Positions 21,673 to 31,138 of a stretch of DNA of 64,000 nucleotides are shown one piece after another. The translations under genes and the position numbers were made by a program. The first letter of the stretch is position 1, and the number at the start of each line of letters is the position of its first letter. The stretch comes from Anaerolineaceae bacterium (GTDB lineage: Bacteria; Chloroflexota; Anaerolineae; Anaerolineales; Villigracilaceae): the NCBI GenBank assembly GCA_009772985.1, contig WOUS01000002.1:248001-312000 (forward strand), read 5' to 3'. Below the pieces are notes generated by a model, which searched no databases, was not told the DNA's origin, and saw only the letters and a program-made list of their open reading frames with translations.

Positions 21673-24600
21673 ATGAGCGAAGACCGCAAAAAACTCTCCT
21701 GGCTCGAACGCCCCCTTTCCGCCTCGATCCCCTGGCTCACAAATGAACTTGTCCTTTTCGGACTGATCGTCCTGCTGGCAATCGTCAGCCGCCTCTACAA
21801 CCTCGGCGCGCGCGTGATGAGCCACGACGAAAGCCTGCACACGTATTTTTCGTGGCTGCTCTACCAGGGCGGCGGCTATCAGCATAACCCGATGATGCAC
21901 GGGCCGCTCCAGTTCCACCTGCTGGCGTTGACCTATTTCCTGTTCGGCGCGACCGACTTCACCGCCCGCCTGCCCCACGCCATCGCCAGCATCCTGACCG
22001 TCGTCATGCTCTGGAAATGGCGGCGCTACCTGGGCCGCCCGGGGACGATCATCGCGGCCGCGCTGGTGCTCATCTCGCCCTACCTGCTCTACTACGGGCG
22101 CTACGCCCGCAACGAGGCGTTCGTTGGCCTGTTCGGCGTGCTGACGCTCTATGCCATCCTGCGCTACCTGGAAACGGGCAAGGCGAAATACCTGTACCTG
22201 CTCACGCTGGCGACCGTCCTGCATTTCACCTCGAAGGAAACGGCGTTCATCTACACGGCGCAGGCCCTGCTGTTCCTGGTAATCTACTTCATCGGCCGCG
22301 TCACCCGCAAGCCCTGGGACAACACGGGGCTGTTCGCTGCGTTCATCATCGTTCTCTCGGTCAGCCTCCTGCTGCTCGGCGCGGCGGGCGGACTGGCCCT
22401 GCTCGGCCGCGAAAGCGAGGCGCTCAACGCCGCGCAGACCGCCGCGCCGCCGATCCCCGGCCAGGCCGTTTCGCCGTTCGCGCCGGTCCAGACCGGCCCA
22501 TCCCTGCCGGTCCTGCTCGCCGCAGGCGCCGCGCTGGCGCTGGCAGCGGCAGGCATCCTGTTGATCATTGGCTACGGCTGGAAGGCCCTCCGCTCCGAGC
22601 GTTCGTTCGACATGCTGATGCTGCTCGGCACCTTCGTCCTGCCGCAACTGGTGGCGTTCCCCATCAAGGCGCTCGGCTGGAATCCGCTCGACTACACTTT
22701 CCAAACCACCATCCCGCTGTGGACCGCCATCAAAACGGGCCTGTTCAAGGAATACTTTGCCGAGTTCATCCAGCAAGGCATGGCGCGCACCGGGATCGTC
22801 CTGGCGCTGGTATTGATCCTCTCCGCGGCCCTCGGCCTGTGGTGGAATAAAAAACAATGGCTGCTCAACGCCGCCATCTGGTACGTGCTCTTCACGCTCT
22901 TCTACACCACCTTCTTCACCAACGGGGACGGATTCTTCACCGGCATGGTCGGCTCGCTGGGCTACTGGCTCGAACAGCAGGGCGTCAACCGCGGCAGCCA
23001 GCCCTGGTACTACTACCTGCTGATCCAGGTGCCGATCTACGAATTCCTGCCCGCCCTGGGACTCTGGCTGGCGTTGACCTTCGGCCTGCGGCGCAAATCC
23101 CCGGCTCCCCTGCCCGCCCCGGCTGACGGTCCCGCCCCCGGCCCGGACCCGCAGCCGGCCGCGCCGGAAAGCGAGGGCAACCACACCTTCATCCTGCTGT
23201 TCTGGTGGACGCTCAGCAGCGCCCTCGCGTTTACCATCGCGGGTGAGAAGATGCCCTGGCTGACCTATCACATCACCCTGCCAATGCTGCTTATCACCGG
23301 CTGGGCGCTCGGGCAACTCGTCAAGCGCATGGACTGGGAGGAGTTCCGGCAGAAACGCGGGGCGCTGCTCACGGGACTGGTGGTCATCTTCCTGACCGGC
23401 CTGGGCGCGCTGTTATACAACCTGCTCGGTTCCAATCCGCCCTTCCAGGGCAAGGAACTGGCGCACCTGTCTGCAACGACTTCCTTCTTGTTCTCGGTGC
23501 TGGCAGTGGCAGGCAGCCTGGCAGGCATCACGTTCATTTTCCTCGACCGGCAGTGGCATTGGAAGAATGTCCTGCGCCTCGCCACGCTGGGACTGTTCGC
23601 GCTCCTGGCCGTGCTGACCGCCCGCGCCGCCATCCGCGCCGCGTACATCCATGCCGACGACGGGACGGAGTATCTCGTCTACGCCCACGGGGCGCGCGGC
23701 ATCAAGGATGTCATGACGCAGGTCGAGGAGATCTCGCGCCGCACGGCGGGCGAGACGAACATCATCGTTGCCTACGACGTCAGCGCGCCGGACACGGGCG
23801 TTTCCTGGCCGTTCACCTGGTACCTGCGCGGCTATCCCAACACGCGCCCCTTCGACCAGCCAACCAGGTCCCTGCGCGAGGCGTCCATCATCATCGTGGA
23901 CCAGAAGAACTTCGACAAGATCCTGCCGGTGGTGGGCGATGCCTACTACCGCTTCGACTACCTCCGCATGGTCTGGCCCAACCAGGATTACTTCAGCCTG
24001 TCCTACAGCCGCGACCCGGAGATACCCTTCGCTGATACCTATCCCTGCACCGGGATAATGGGCATCTTCCGGCTTGGGAAGAGTACTGACTTTTCGCCTC
24101 TGTGCCAGGCTGTCACCAATCGTGAACTTCGCGCCGGCATCTTCGACATCTGGCTGAACCGCGACTTTACCCGGTATGCGCAAGCCAAGCAGGTGCAGTC
24201 GAACAACGCCTTCTTCAACACGGAGGCTTACACGCTCGCCGGCTGGGAACCCTCCGACAAGATGCGGCTCTACATCCGCAAGGATGTGGCCGCCCAAATC
24301 TGGAACTACGGCGTCGGTCCATCCTCGGCGGTGCAGGCGGATCCCTACGAACAGGGCATGACCACCCTGGAAGCCGACCTGGTCTTCGGGGCGTTCGGGC
24401 AGGCGGACGGTCAACTGAGCGACCCGCACGGCATCGCCATTGCCCCCGACGGAAGCATCTACGTCGCCGACACGAACAACAGCCGCATCGTCCACTTTTC
24501 CGCCGACGGCGCGTTCCTGAACGCCTGGGGTACGTTCGCCGACGCCACTCTCGGCCCGGTTTCGCTGACCTCGCTCAACCAGCCGTGGGGTGTGGCTGTC

Positions 24601-25269
24601 TCGCCCGACGGCCAGTGGGTGTACGTCACCGACACGTGGAACCACCGCGTCATCAAGTACACCTCCGGCGGCGCGCCGTCCAGGACGTGGGGCTTCTCCC
24701 AGTACGGCGGGCAGGACCCGTTCGGGCTGTGGGGGCCGCGCGCCATCGCGGTCGACGCGTCCGGCAACGTGTTCGTGGCAGACACCGGCAACAAGCGCAT
24801 CGTTGCCTATGACCCGGACGGCAACTACCTCGGCCAGATCGGCAGCGAAGGCATGGAACCCGGCCAGTTTTCCGAGCCGGTCGGCCTGGCCTTCGACGGG
24901 CAGGGCAACCTGTTTGTGGCCGACACCTGGAACCAGCGCATCCAGTCCTTCGTCCTTTTCGCCAACCCGGACGGGACGCTGACCTTCGCGAGTCTGGCCC
25001 AGTGGGACATCACCGGCTGGTACGGGCAGTCGCTGGAGAGCAAGCCCTACCTGGCCGTGGACAGCCTAGGGCACGTCTTCGTCACGGACCCGGAACTGGG
25101 GCGCGTGCTCGAGTTCACCTCCACCGGCGGCTTCGTCCGCGGCTGGGGCGGGACCGGGTTCGGGTCCGGCCAGATCGGGCTGGCCTCCGGCATCGCCGTG
25201 GACAGCCAGGGGCGGGTCTGGGTCTGCGACGCGCTCAACGCCAGGCTGATGCGGTTCACTCTGCCCTAG
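21673..25269 (+). CDS. Agl23-type membrane glycosyltransferase fused to NHL beta-propeller
   Basis: 1198 residues. The N-terminal part (about 1-690) is a multi-pass GT-C fold protein of the flippase-activity-associated Agl23 (TIGR03663) type, related to PMT/GT39 enzymes; the first lumenal loop has the acidic motif SHDESLHTYFSW expected to bind a lipid-linked sugar donor. The C-terminal part (about 900-1198) has six NHL blades (for example GSIYVADTNNSRIVHF, NVFVADTGNKRIVAYD, RVWVCDALNARLMRF), giving a closed propeller outside the membrane. Probably a polyprenyl-phosphate-sugar-dependent glycosyltransferase of the cell envelope; the propeller may bind the acceptor. The start at 21673 gives MSEDRKKLSW; upstream frame extension lacks similarity. 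Confidence 0.85.
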   Translation: MSEDRKKLSWLERPLSASIPWLTNELVLFGLIVLLAIVSRLYNLGARVMSHDESLHTYFSWLLYQGGGYQHNPMMHGPLQFHLLALTYFLFGATDFTARLPHAIASILTVVMLWKWRRYLGRPGTIIAAALVLISPYLLYYGRYARNEAFVGLFGVLTLYAILRYLETGKAKYLYLLTLATVLHFTSKETAFIYTAQALLFLVIYFIGRVTRKPWDNTGLFAAFIIVLSVSLLLLGAAGGLALLGRESEALNAAQTAAPPIPGQAVSPFAPVQTGPSLPVLLAAGAALALAAAGILLIIGYGWKALRSERSFDMLMLLGTFVLPQLVAFPIKALGWNPLDYTFQTTIPLWTAIKTGLFKEYFAEFIQQGMARTGIVLALVLILSAALGLWWNKKQWLLNAAIWYVLFTLFYTTFFTNGDGFFTGMVGSLGYWLEQQGVNRGSQPWYYYLLIQVPIYEFLPALGLWLALTFGLRRKSPAPLPAPADGPAPGPDPQPAAPESEGNHTFILLFWWTLSSALAFTIAGEKMPWLTYHITLPMLLITGWALGQLVKRMDWEEFRQKRGALLTGLVVIFLTGLGALLYNLLGSNPPFQGKELAHLSATTSFLFSVLAVAGSLAGITFIFLDRQWHWKNVLRLATLGLFALLAVLTARAAIRAAYIHADDGTEYLVYAHGARGIKDVMTQVEEISRRTAGETNIIVAYDVSAPDTGVSWPFTWYLRGYPNTRPFDQPTRSLREASIIIVDQKNFDKILPVVGDAYYRFDYLRMVWPNQDYFSLSYSRDPEIPFADTYPCTGIMGIFRLGKSTDFSPLCQAVTNRELRAGIFDIWLNRDFTRYAQAKQVQSNNAFFNTEAYTLAGWEPSDKMRLYIRKDVAAQIWNYGVGPSSAVQADPYEQGMTTLEADLVFGAFGQADGQLSDPHGIAIAPDGSIYVADTNNSRIVHFSADGAFLNAWGTFADATLGPVSLTSLNQPWGVAVSPDGQWVYVTDTWNHRVIKYTSGGAPSRTWGFSQYGGQDPFGLWGPRAIAVDASGNVFVADTGNKRIVAYDPDGNYLGQIGSEGMEPGQFSEPVGLAFDGQGNLFVADTWNQRIQSFVLFANPDGTLTFASLAQWDITGWYGQSLESKPYLAVDSLGHVFVTDPELGRVLEFTSTGGFVRGWGGTGFGSGQIGLASGIAVDSQGRVWVCDALNARLMRFTLP

Positions 25270-25293
25270 TCCCCTCCCCTCCCCCGCTCACGA

Positions 25294-25330
25294 CAAGGTG
25301 ACAGTCACTTCGGAAGTGACTGTCACCTTG
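25294..25330. repeat. TGACAGTCACTT palindrome after the Agl23 gene
   Basis: 17-bp perfect arms CAAGGTGACAGTCACTT and AAGTGACTGTCACCTTG around CGG. Core identical to the copy at 1860 except for one compensated G-C to A-T pair. Followed by ATTTGTACTTTT, so it may terminate transcription. Confidence 0.82.
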
Positions 25331-25393
25331 ATTTGTACTTTTCTTCACACACTATGGGTGCAGAATGGCACATGGATTAAAAAAGCGCGGTGG

Positions 25394-25399
25394 TATAAT
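25394..25399 (+). promoter_or_regulatory. -10 element of sucCD
   Basis: TATAAT 32 nt upstream of the sucC ATG. No good -35 at the expected spacing. Confidence 0.45.
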
Positions 25400-25431
25400 G
25401 CCTGCGCTTGATACCCAAACCGGAGAGTGAC

Positions 25432-26565
25432 ATGAAACTCCACGAATACCAATCCAAACAGATTTTTGCAAAGTACGGCGTCCCGACCCCGAAGGGACGC
25501 GTGGCGGCTACCGCAGCCGAGGCGCGACAGATCGCCGAGGAACTGGGCGGCCGCGTGGTCGTTAAATCCCAGGTGCTGGTCGGCGGACGCGGCAAGGCGG
25601 GCGGCATCCGCCTGGCCAAATCGCCGAAAGAAGCCGAGGAGGCCGCCACGGCCATCCTGGGCATGGAAATCAAGGGACTGCCGGTCCGCAAGGTGCTGGT
25701 GGACCCGGCGGCAGACATCGAACAGGAAATCTACCTCGGCATCACCAACGACCGCGCCGCGCGGCGTCCGGTCTTCATGGCCTCCGCCGCCGGCGGCGTG
25801 GACATCGAAGAAGTGGCCCGCACCAGCCCGGAGAAGATCATCAAGGTCCACGTTGACCCGCTGCTCGGACTGCGCGACTACCAGGCGCGCGACATCGCCA
25901 TCGGCATTGACCTCCCGAAGGAATATTGGAAACAGTTCGGCGAGATCTGCCGCGGCCTGTTCCGCGCCTATATGGACTGCGACGCCACCCTGGCAGAGAT
26001 CAATCCGCTGGTCATCCTGAAGGAAAAGACCCTGATGGCGCTGGATGGCAAGATGCTGCTGGACGACAACGCCCTCTTCCGCCACCCGGACCTGGCCGAG
26101 ATGCGCGACGTGGACGAGGAAGCCCCCGCCGAGACCGAGGCGCGCAAGTACGGACTCTCGTTCATCAAACTGGACGGCTCCATCGGCTGCATGGTCAACG
26201 GCGCAGGACTGGCGATGACCACCATGGATATCGTCAAATTATTTGGCGGTGAACCGGCCAACTTCCTCGACATCGGCGGCGGCGCCAGCGCGGACAAGGT
26301 GGCGGCTGCCATGCGCATCATCCTGTCGGACAAGAATGTCAAAGCCATCCTGTTCAATGTCTTCGGCGGGATCACCCGCTGCGACGAGGTGGCCAAGGGC
26401 ATCCTGACCGCCCTGGCTGAAGTCAAGCCCACCATTCCCATGGTTGTGCGCCTGGTCGGCACGAATGCCGAGGAAGGGCGCAAACTGCTGGCGGATGCCA
26501 AAATGATCACCGCGGATACCCTGGCCGACGCGGCCAGGAAAGCCGTCGCGGCGGCGAAAGCATAG
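25432..26565 (+). CDS. sucC: Succinyl-CoA synthetase (ADP-forming) beta subunit
   Basis: 377 residues, close to the usual length (about 385). ATP-grasp domain from [20 protein letters not shown] through the nucleotide loop ([14 protein letters not shown]) and the Mg-binding AEINPLVI segment, then the C-terminal ligase domain ([20 protein letters not shown], later [15 protein letters not shown]). It interconverts succinyl-CoA and succinate with ATP formation in the TCA cycle. GGAG precedes the ATG at 25432; the frame is open from 25408 but similarity begins at this ATG. It is followed after 9 nt by sucD. Confidence 0.97.
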   Translation: MKLHEYQSKQIFAKYGVPTPKGRVAATAAEARQIAEELGGRVVVKSQVLVGGRGKAGGIRLAKSPKEAEEAATAILGMEIKGLPVRKVLVDPAADIEQEIYLGITNDRAARRPVFMASAAGGVDIEEVARTSPEKIIKVHVDPLLGLRDYQARDIAIGIDLPKEYWKQFGEICRGLFRAYMDCDATLAEINPLVILKEKTLMALDGKMLLDDNALFRHPDLAEMRDVDEEAPAETEARKYGLSFIKLDGSIGCMVNGAGLAMTTMDIVKLFGGEPANFLDIGGGASADKVAAAMRIILSDKNVKAILFNVFGGITRCDEVAKGILTALAEVKPTIPMVVRLVGTNAEEGRKLLADAKMITADTLADAARKAVAAAKA

Positions 26566-26574
26566 GAGGCCGAA

Positions 26575-27438
26575 ATGAGCATCTTAGTTGACAAGAAAAC
26601 CCGCCTGCTGGTACAGGGCATCACAGGCAACGAAGGCCTCTTCCACACCCAGCAAATGCTGACCTACGGCACCAAGGTTGTCGCGGGGACGCGTCCCGGC
26701 AAAGGCGGCGAGTGGGTGCTGGACGGCAAGGTGCCGGTGTTCGACTCCTGCCACGCGGCAGTCGAAGCGACCGGCGCGAACGCGTCCATCATTTTCGTCG
26801 CCGCGCCCTTCGCGCCCGACGCCATCTTCGAGGCCGCCGACGCCGGCATCCCGTTCGTCGTCTGCATCACCGAAGGCGTGCCGGTGCAGGACATGATGCG
26901 GGTGCGCGAATATCTCGACCAAAAGGGAACCCGGCTGCTCGGTCCGAACTGCCCCGGCCTGCTGACGCCGGGCGAGGCCAACGTCGGCATCATCCCCGGC
27001 GACATCGCCATCCCCGGCAACGTGGGCTGCGTCTCGCGCTCCGGCACGCTGACGTACGAGGTCCTGTACGCGCTCAAACAGGTCGGCATGGGCGCCACCA
27101 CCTGCGTCGGCATCGGCGGCGATCCCATCAACGGCACCAATTTCATTGACTGCCTGCGCATGTTCGAGGACGACCCGAAGACCGAAAAGGTGGTCATGAT
27201 CGGCGAGATCGGCGGCACGGACGAGGAAAAGGCCGCCCAGTTCATCGCCAAGAATATGACCAAGCCGGTGGTTTCGTTCATCGCCGGGCAGACCGCCCCT
27301 CCCGGCAAGCGCATGGGGCATGCCGGCGCCATCATCGAGGGCGGCGCAGGCACGGCCGCCGAGAAGGTCAAGGCGCTCGAAGCCGCGGGCGTCAAGGTTG
27401 CCAAGCACCCCGAGGAAATTCCCTCGCTCCTGAAATAA
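26575..27438 (+). CDS. sucD: Succinyl-CoA synthetase alpha subunit
   Basis: 287 residues, normal length. CoA-binding Rossmann domain ([20 protein letters not shown]) and ligase domain with the phosphorylated active-site His in [14 protein letters not shown]. It pairs with SucC. AGGAGG lies 6 nt before the ATG. The operon ends in a hairpin. Confidence 0.97.
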   Translation: MSILVDKKTRLLVQGITGNEGLFHTQQMLTYGTKVVAGTRPGKGGEWVLDGKVPVFDSCHAAVEATGANASIIFVAAPFAPDAIFEAADAGIPFVVCITEGVPVQDMMRVREYLDQKGTRLLGPNCPGLLTPGEANVGIIPGDIAIPGNVGCVSRSGTLTYEVLYALKQVGMGATTCVGIGGDPINGTNFIDCLRMFEDDPKTEKVVMIGEIGGTDEEKAAQFIAKNMTKPVVSFIAGQTAPPGKRMGHAGAIIEGGAGTAAEKVKALEAAGVKVAKHPEEIPSLLK

Positions 27439-27442
27439 CAAA

Positions 27443-27510
27443 TTCTCCCGGGGCCGCAAAGACTCCGGGAGAAAAATTAACGAACAAGAGCCGCCCATTT
27501 CGGGCGGCTC
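27443..27510. terminator. Two hairpins between convergent sucD and acpP
   Basis: TTCTCCCGG / CCGGGAGAA (27443-27473) and GAGCCGCCC / GGGCGGCTC (27488-27510, loop ATTTC). The first follows sucD; the second lies just past the acpP stop and on the minus strand is followed by a T-rich stretch. Confidence 0.7.
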
Positions 27511-27531
27511 AACTGTTTTAGGGAAATGCTG

Positions 27532-27774
27532 CTATTTGGCTTTCTTGCCGAGGAAGTTGACCGCGTCGCCGACGGTCTTGATCTTCTGCGCGTCCTCGTC
27601 CGAGATCTCGCCGCCGAACTTTTCCTCGAACGCCATCACCAGTTCGACCAGGTCGAGCGAATCGGCCTCGAGGTCCTCGCGGAAGCGGGCCTCCATCGTG
27701 ATCTTCTTTTCGTCCACGCCGAGCAGGTCCACAATGATCGCCTTTACCTGCGTAAGGATTTCTTCGTTAGCCAT
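27532..27774 (-). CDS. acpP: Acyl carrier protein
   Basis: 80 residues, acidic, four-helix. The phosphopantetheine site is the Ser of [10 protein letters not shown]. It carries growing acyl chains in fatty acid synthesis. The ATG at 27774 has AAAGGAGG 8 nt upstream; the longer open frame to 27819 is not supported. It is not next to other fab genes here. Confidence 0.96.
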   Translation of the reverse strand: MANEEILTQVKAIIVDLLGVDEKKITMEARFREDLEADSLDLVELVMAFEEKFGGEISDEDAQKIKTVGDAVNFLGKKAK

Positions 27775-27837
27775 GGAAAGATCCTCCTTTGAGAATTCGT
27801 GATTTCGAGTTCGGGCCAATTGTAATCGTTAAACCAG

Positions 27838-27843
27838 TATAAT
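27838..27843 (+). promoter_or_regulatory. -10 element of fni
   Basis: TATAAT 22 nt upstream of the fni ATG, in the short divergent region with acpP. Confidence 0.45.
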
Positions 27844-27865
27844 TCAATATCAGGAACACGACCCC

Positions 27866-28903
27866 ATGAAAAGAGTTGCGCCAATAGACCAGCGCAAGGC
27901 CGACCACATCCGCATCAACCTGGAGGAGGACGTCCGCTCCGGGCTGACGACCGGACTGGAGCACTATGCCTTCGTCCACGAGGCGCTGCCGGAACTAGAC
28001 CTCGAAGCGGTAGACCTGACCGTCAGCCTGTTCGGCAAAAAACTGGCCGCGCCCATCCTCGTCTCCTCGATGACCGGCGGGACCGCGGAAGGCGGCGAGA
28101 TCAACCGGCGGCTGGCCGAGGCCGCCCAGGAATGCGGCGTGGCGATGGGGGTTGGCAGTCAGCGCGCCGCGCTCGAAGACCCGGCGCAGGTCCCGACCTT
28201 CAGCATCGCCCGCAAAGTTGCGCCGGACATCCTGCTCTTCGCCAACCTGGGCGCGGTCCAGTTGAACTATGGCTACACCATTAACCACTGCCGCCGCGCC
28301 GTGGACATGCTCCAGGCTGACGCGCTGATCCTGCACCTGAACCCCTTACAAGAGGCGGTGCAGGCGGGCGGGAATACGAACTTTGCGGGATTGGCGAAAA
28401 AGATAGAAGGGATAAGTAAGAAGTTAGAAGTGCCGGTCATCGCGAAAGAGGTTGGTTGGGGGATTTCAGAACGAACCGCGAAAATCCTCGCCGAGTGCGG
28501 CGTGGCAGCCATTGACGTGGCCGGCGCAGGCGGGACGAGTTGGTCGCAGGTCGAGATGCACCGCGCTCCGGACGAGTTCACCCGTCAACTCGCCGCGACG
28601 TTTGTCGGTTGGGGAATCCCGACGGCGGACTCGATTTTGAATGTCAAGAAAGCCGCGCCCGACATGACGATCTTCGCCAGCGGAGGGCTGAAAGATGGAC
28701 TCGACATCGCCAAATGTATCGCCCTGGGTGCGACGCTGGGAGGAATGGCGGGACAGTTCCTGAAGGCCGCAGCGGTTTCGACGGAGAAAGCCGTCGAGAT
28801 GATGAAGTTGACGAAGAAACAGATCGAAGTCGCGATGTTTGCCGCGGAAGTTGGAACGTTGGAGGGGCTTGCCCTGCGACTGCAAGGAGTGTCGAAGTGT
28901 TAG
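27866..28903 (+). CDS. fni: Isopentenyl-diphosphate delta-isomerase, type 2
   Basis: 345 residues, standard length. FMN/NADPH-dependent TIM-barrel enzyme that interconverts IPP and DMAPP. Signature segments: [14 protein letters not shown] at the N-terminus, [50 protein letters not shown] and the FMN-phosphate loop [17 protein letters not shown]. Together with the polyprenyl synthase at 30096 it supplies isoprenoid precursors. A VapBC-like pair follows, with a separate promoter. Confidence 0.95.
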   Translation: MKRVAPIDQRKADHIRINLEEDVRSGLTTGLEHYAFVHEALPELDLEAVDLTVSLFGKKLAAPILVSSMTGGTAEGGEINRRLAEAAQECGVAMGVGSQRAALEDPAQVPTFSIARKVAPDILLFANLGAVQLNYGYTINHCRRAVDMLQADALILHLNPLQEAVQAGGNTNFAGLAKKIEGISKKLEVPVIAKEVGWGISERTAKILAECGVAAIDVAGAGGTSWSQVEMHRAPDEFTRQLAATFVGWGIPTADSILNVKKAAPDMTIFASGGLKDGLDIAKCIALGATLGGMAGQFLKAAAVSTEKAVEMMKLTKKQIEVAMFAAEVGTLEGLALRLQGVSKC

Positions 28904-28924
28904 AATAATGAAACAGTAAGGTTG

Positions 28925-28930
28925 TATAAT
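28925..28930 (+). promoter_or_regulatory. -10 element of the VapBC-like pair
   Basis: TATAAT 25 nt upstream of the antitoxin ATG, followed by AAAGGAG. No good -35. Confidence 0.45.
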
Positions 28931-28955
28931 TGAGCCGAAGAGAAAGGAGCATCTT

Positions 28956-29171
28956 ATGGTTACCCGCGAACTGGTAAAAGAGGAAATCGAACGATTGAAC
29001 CGGGAAGAACTTTCGGAAGTGTACGAGTTCATCAAGCAAAAGATGGTTCAACCCAAAGCCAGGACAAAAAAGAAAAGTTTGATGGCGAGTTTGAAGTCCA
29101 TCAAAATCAACGCGCCTGAGGACTTCGCCATAAACCACGATCTGTACGTGACAGGAGAAAAGCGTGCCTGA
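28956..29171 (+). CDS. Antitoxin-like small protein (DUF2281-like)
   Basis: 71 residues. MVTRELVKEEIERLNREELS followed by EVYEFIKQKM resembles the N-terminal helices of DUF2281-type antitoxins; the Lys-rich middle (KARTKKKSLMASLKSIKI) and the tail probably contact the toxin. It overlaps the PIN-domain gene by 8 nt, the usual coupling of a toxin-antitoxin pair. DNA-binding and autoregulation are likely but not visible in sequence. Base composition is AT-richer than neighbours, suggesting transfer. Confidence 0.75.
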   Translation: MVTRELVKEEIERLNREELSEVYEFIKQKMVQPKARTKKKSLMASLKSIKINAPEDFAINHDLYVTGEKRA

Positions 29172-29571
29172 GCGGATTTTCATAGATACGGGTTTCGTGA
29201 TCGCGCTGATCAACGAGCGCGACCGTTATCACGAACAGGCGCGCGCATTAGCTGACCAGTACGATGGTCAACCAATGCTGATTACGGACGCTGTTTTTCT
29301 CGAAATCGGAAATGCCCTCGCTCGTGGATTCAAAACGGAAGCGAGTGAGATCATTGCCAATTTCCTTGCTTCAGACGAAGTAAAAGTTGTAAGACTTTCG
29401 CCGAAGTTATTCGATGAAGCCTTTGCCCTATATAAAAAGTATCATGACAAAGAATGGGGTTTGGTAGATTGTGTCTCGTTTATCGTCATGCGACAGGAGA
29501 AAATTTCACAAGCATTGGCATTTGACCAACATTTTGCCCAGGCAGGATTTGAGGCGTTGATGAAGGCGTAA
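29164..29571 (+). CDS. PIN-domain toxin, VapC-like
   Basis: 135 residues. PIN-domain acidic residues are visible: Asp in IFIDTGFVIALIN, Glu in DAVFLEIGNAL, Asp in EWGLVDCVSF, and Asp in ALAFDQHFAQAGF. This predicts a Mg-dependent RNase that the preceding protein would neutralise. The GTG start is supported by AGGAG upstream and by overlap with the antitoxin. Confidence 0.88.
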   Translation: MPERIFIDTGFVIALINERDRYHEQARALADQYDGQPMLITDAVFLEIGNALARGFKTEASEIIANFLASDEVKVVRLSPKLFDEAFALYKKYHDKEWGLVDCVSFIVMRQEKISQALAFDQHFAQAGFEALMKA

Positions 29572-29675
29572 AACCGAGTATGGCAATTGAGCAATACTGT
29601 TCTTAACACCTTCCCCGACAGAAACTATAGTATTACCGCTGGACATTTGCGCGTTCCGCGAGAATTTTTTGTATC

Positions 29676-29763
29676 GTGTCGCTGCGAGCCGTTCTTTGGC
29701 GAAGCAGTCTCCCGGCCTGCGAGGGGATTGCTTCGTCGCAAAGAACGCTCCTCGCAACGACAC
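29676..29763. repeat. MITE-like inverted-repeat element
   Basis: 88 bp bounded by GTGTCGCTGCGAG and CTCGCAACGACAC (one mismatch), with inner arms GGCGAAGCAGTC / GATTGCTTCG and GTTCTTTGGCG / CGCAAAGAAC. It fills most of the 234-nt gap 29572-29805, which has no convincing gene. Relatives at 10926 and 63390. Confidence 0.8.
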
Positions 29764-29805
29764 CCAATTTGGCTGCGGCTGGAAGCCGCCCTGTGAGATA
29801 GAAAA

Positions 29806-30033
29806 ATGAAATTCCATTACTATCCTGAAGCCGATTCGCTTTATATTGACCTCTCCAACAAAACCAGCGTCGACTCGCGCGAAGTCGCTCCTGGCGTCGT
29901 TGTGGACTTCGACGAACAGGGCAAAATCGTCGGCATTGATATTGATCATGCCAGTATGATCATTGATCTTTCGAGGCTGGAGACAAACTCCCTCCCGTTG
30001 GCAGATTTGCATATCGCCGGAGCAAGGGCCTAA
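29806..30033 (+). CDS. DUF2283 family protein
   Basis: 75 residues: MKFHYYPEADSLYIDLSNKT, then VAPGVVVDFDEQGKIVGIDI, a clear DUF2283 match. No DUF4258 partner is next to it. It may be an orphan antitoxin left after loss of its partner, or a stand-alone protein. It lies downstream of a VapBC-like pair and a MITE-like element, a small accessory patch between isoprenoid genes. Confidence 0.85.
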   Translation: MKFHYYPEADSLYIDLSNKTSVDSREVAPGVVVDFDEQGKIVGIDIDHASMIIDLSRLETNSLPLADLHIAGARA

Positions 30034-30095
30034 ATTAAATTTGGAGATGCCCGCAGGCGGCAGGCGGTAAAAGTAAGCGGGATAACACTCTGTTT

Positions 30096-31103
30096 ATGAA
30101 CAACCTGATTCAATCCTTCCTCCCCTCCATCGAAACCGAACTCCAGCGCGTTGTGGCGATGCTGGACACGCCGCGCACGCGTCCCTTCCACGAGATGCTG
30201 ACGTACCACATGGGCTGGACCGGCGAGGGGGCCGGGCCGGAGGCGCAGGGGAAACGCATCCGCCCGCTGCTGGTGCTGTTGACCACATCCGCATGTGGCG
30301 CAAATTGGCAACTTGCGCTACCCGCCGCGGCGGCGGTGGAGTTGATCCACAATTTCTCGCTGGCGCACGACGACATCCAGGACCAGTCCGACCTGCGACG
30401 CGGCAGGCCGACAGTCTGGAAGAAGTGGGGCGCGGCGCACGCGATCAATGTTGGAGACGCGCTCTTCATCCTGGCGCATCTGGCCTTGCTGGAACTGCGC
30501 GAGCGCGTCCCGCCAGAGACGGCGCTGAAGGCCGGGCAGATCGTCAACGATGCCTGCCTCGCGCTGACCAGCGGCCAGTTCATGGATATGTCCTACGAGA
30601 ACCGGGCGACCCTGTCCATCGAGGAGTACTGGCCAATGGTCGCCGGGAAGACGGCTGCCCTGCTCTCGGCCTGCACGCACGCCGGCGCGGCGCTCGGCGG
30701 TGCGGACGAGGCGGCCTGCGAAGCGTACCGAGATTTCGGACACTATCTCGGCCTGGCCTTCCAGGTGCAGGATGACTATCTCGGCATCTGGGGCGATTCG
30801 GCGCTGACCGGGAAATCGTCCGAGTCGGACCTGGTAACGGGCAAGAAGTCGTTGCCGGTGCTGTACGGGCTGGCGAAAAAAGGCCCGTTCGCGCGGCGGC
30901 AGGCTCACGGTCCGGTGCGCCCCGAGGAGGTTCCCGCGTTGGCAGAACAACTGTCAAAGGAAGGGGCAAAACTCTTCACGCAGGAAACCGCCGACCGGAT
31001 GACGGACCTGGCGCTGCAATCCCTGCGGGCGGCCGATCCGCAGGGCGAGGCGGGCGAGGCTTTGTTCGAGTTGGCCGGGAAACTGCTCAACAGGCAAAAT
31101 TGA
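30096..31103 (+). CDS. Polyprenyl (geranylgeranyl-type) diphosphate synthase
   Basis: 335 residues. Trans-prenyltransferase with first Asp-rich motif in LAHDDIQDQSDLRRG and second in FQVQDDYLGIWGD. It condenses DMAPP with IPP units to C15-C20 or longer products; chain length cannot be set from sequence alone. A palindromic repeat is translated in frame as CGANWQLALP between helix B and the helix carrying the first Asp-rich motif. The stop codon overlaps the -35 box of tRNA-Gly. Confidence 0.93.
   Translation: MNNLIQSFLPSIETELQRVVAMLDTPRTRPFHEMLTYHMGWTGEGAGPEAQGKRIRPLLVLLTTSACGANWQLALPAAAAVELIHNFSLAHDDIQDQSDLRRGRPTVWKKWGAAHAINVGDALFILAHLALLELRERVPPETALKAGQIVNDACLALTSGQFMDMSYENRATLSIEEYWPMVAGKTAALLSACTHAGAALGGADEAACEAYRDFGHYLGLAFQVQDDYLGIWGDSALTGKSSESDLVTGKKSLPVLYGLAKKGPFARRQAHGPVRPEEVPALAEQLSKEGAKLFTQETADRMTDLALQSLRAADPQGEAGEALFELAGKLLNRQN
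30298..30324. repeat. GCGCAAATTGGCAACTTGCGC palindrome in frame inside the prenyl synthase
   Basis: GCGCAAATT / AACTTGCGC (one mismatch) around GGC, followed by TACCCG; matches the intergenic copy at 14953 at nearly every position. A second small palindrome CCACATCCGCATGTGG directly precedes it. Confidence 0.75.
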
Positions 31104-31128
31104 CATCGGGCGGATGTGTGTGTATAAT
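31100..31128 (+). promoter_or_regulatory. Consensus promoter of tRNA-Gly
   Basis: TTGACA (31100-31105), 17-nt spacer, TATAAT (31123-31128): a perfect sigma-70-type promoter. The -35 includes the stop codon of the prenyl synthase gene. Confidence 0.88.
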
Positions 31129-31138
31129 CCGCCTGCTT

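Noticed and set aside
29587..29796. 69-codon frame between the PIN toxin and the DUF2283 gene
   Set aside because: Its translated sequence is mostly the MITE-like inverted repeat and it has no family match.
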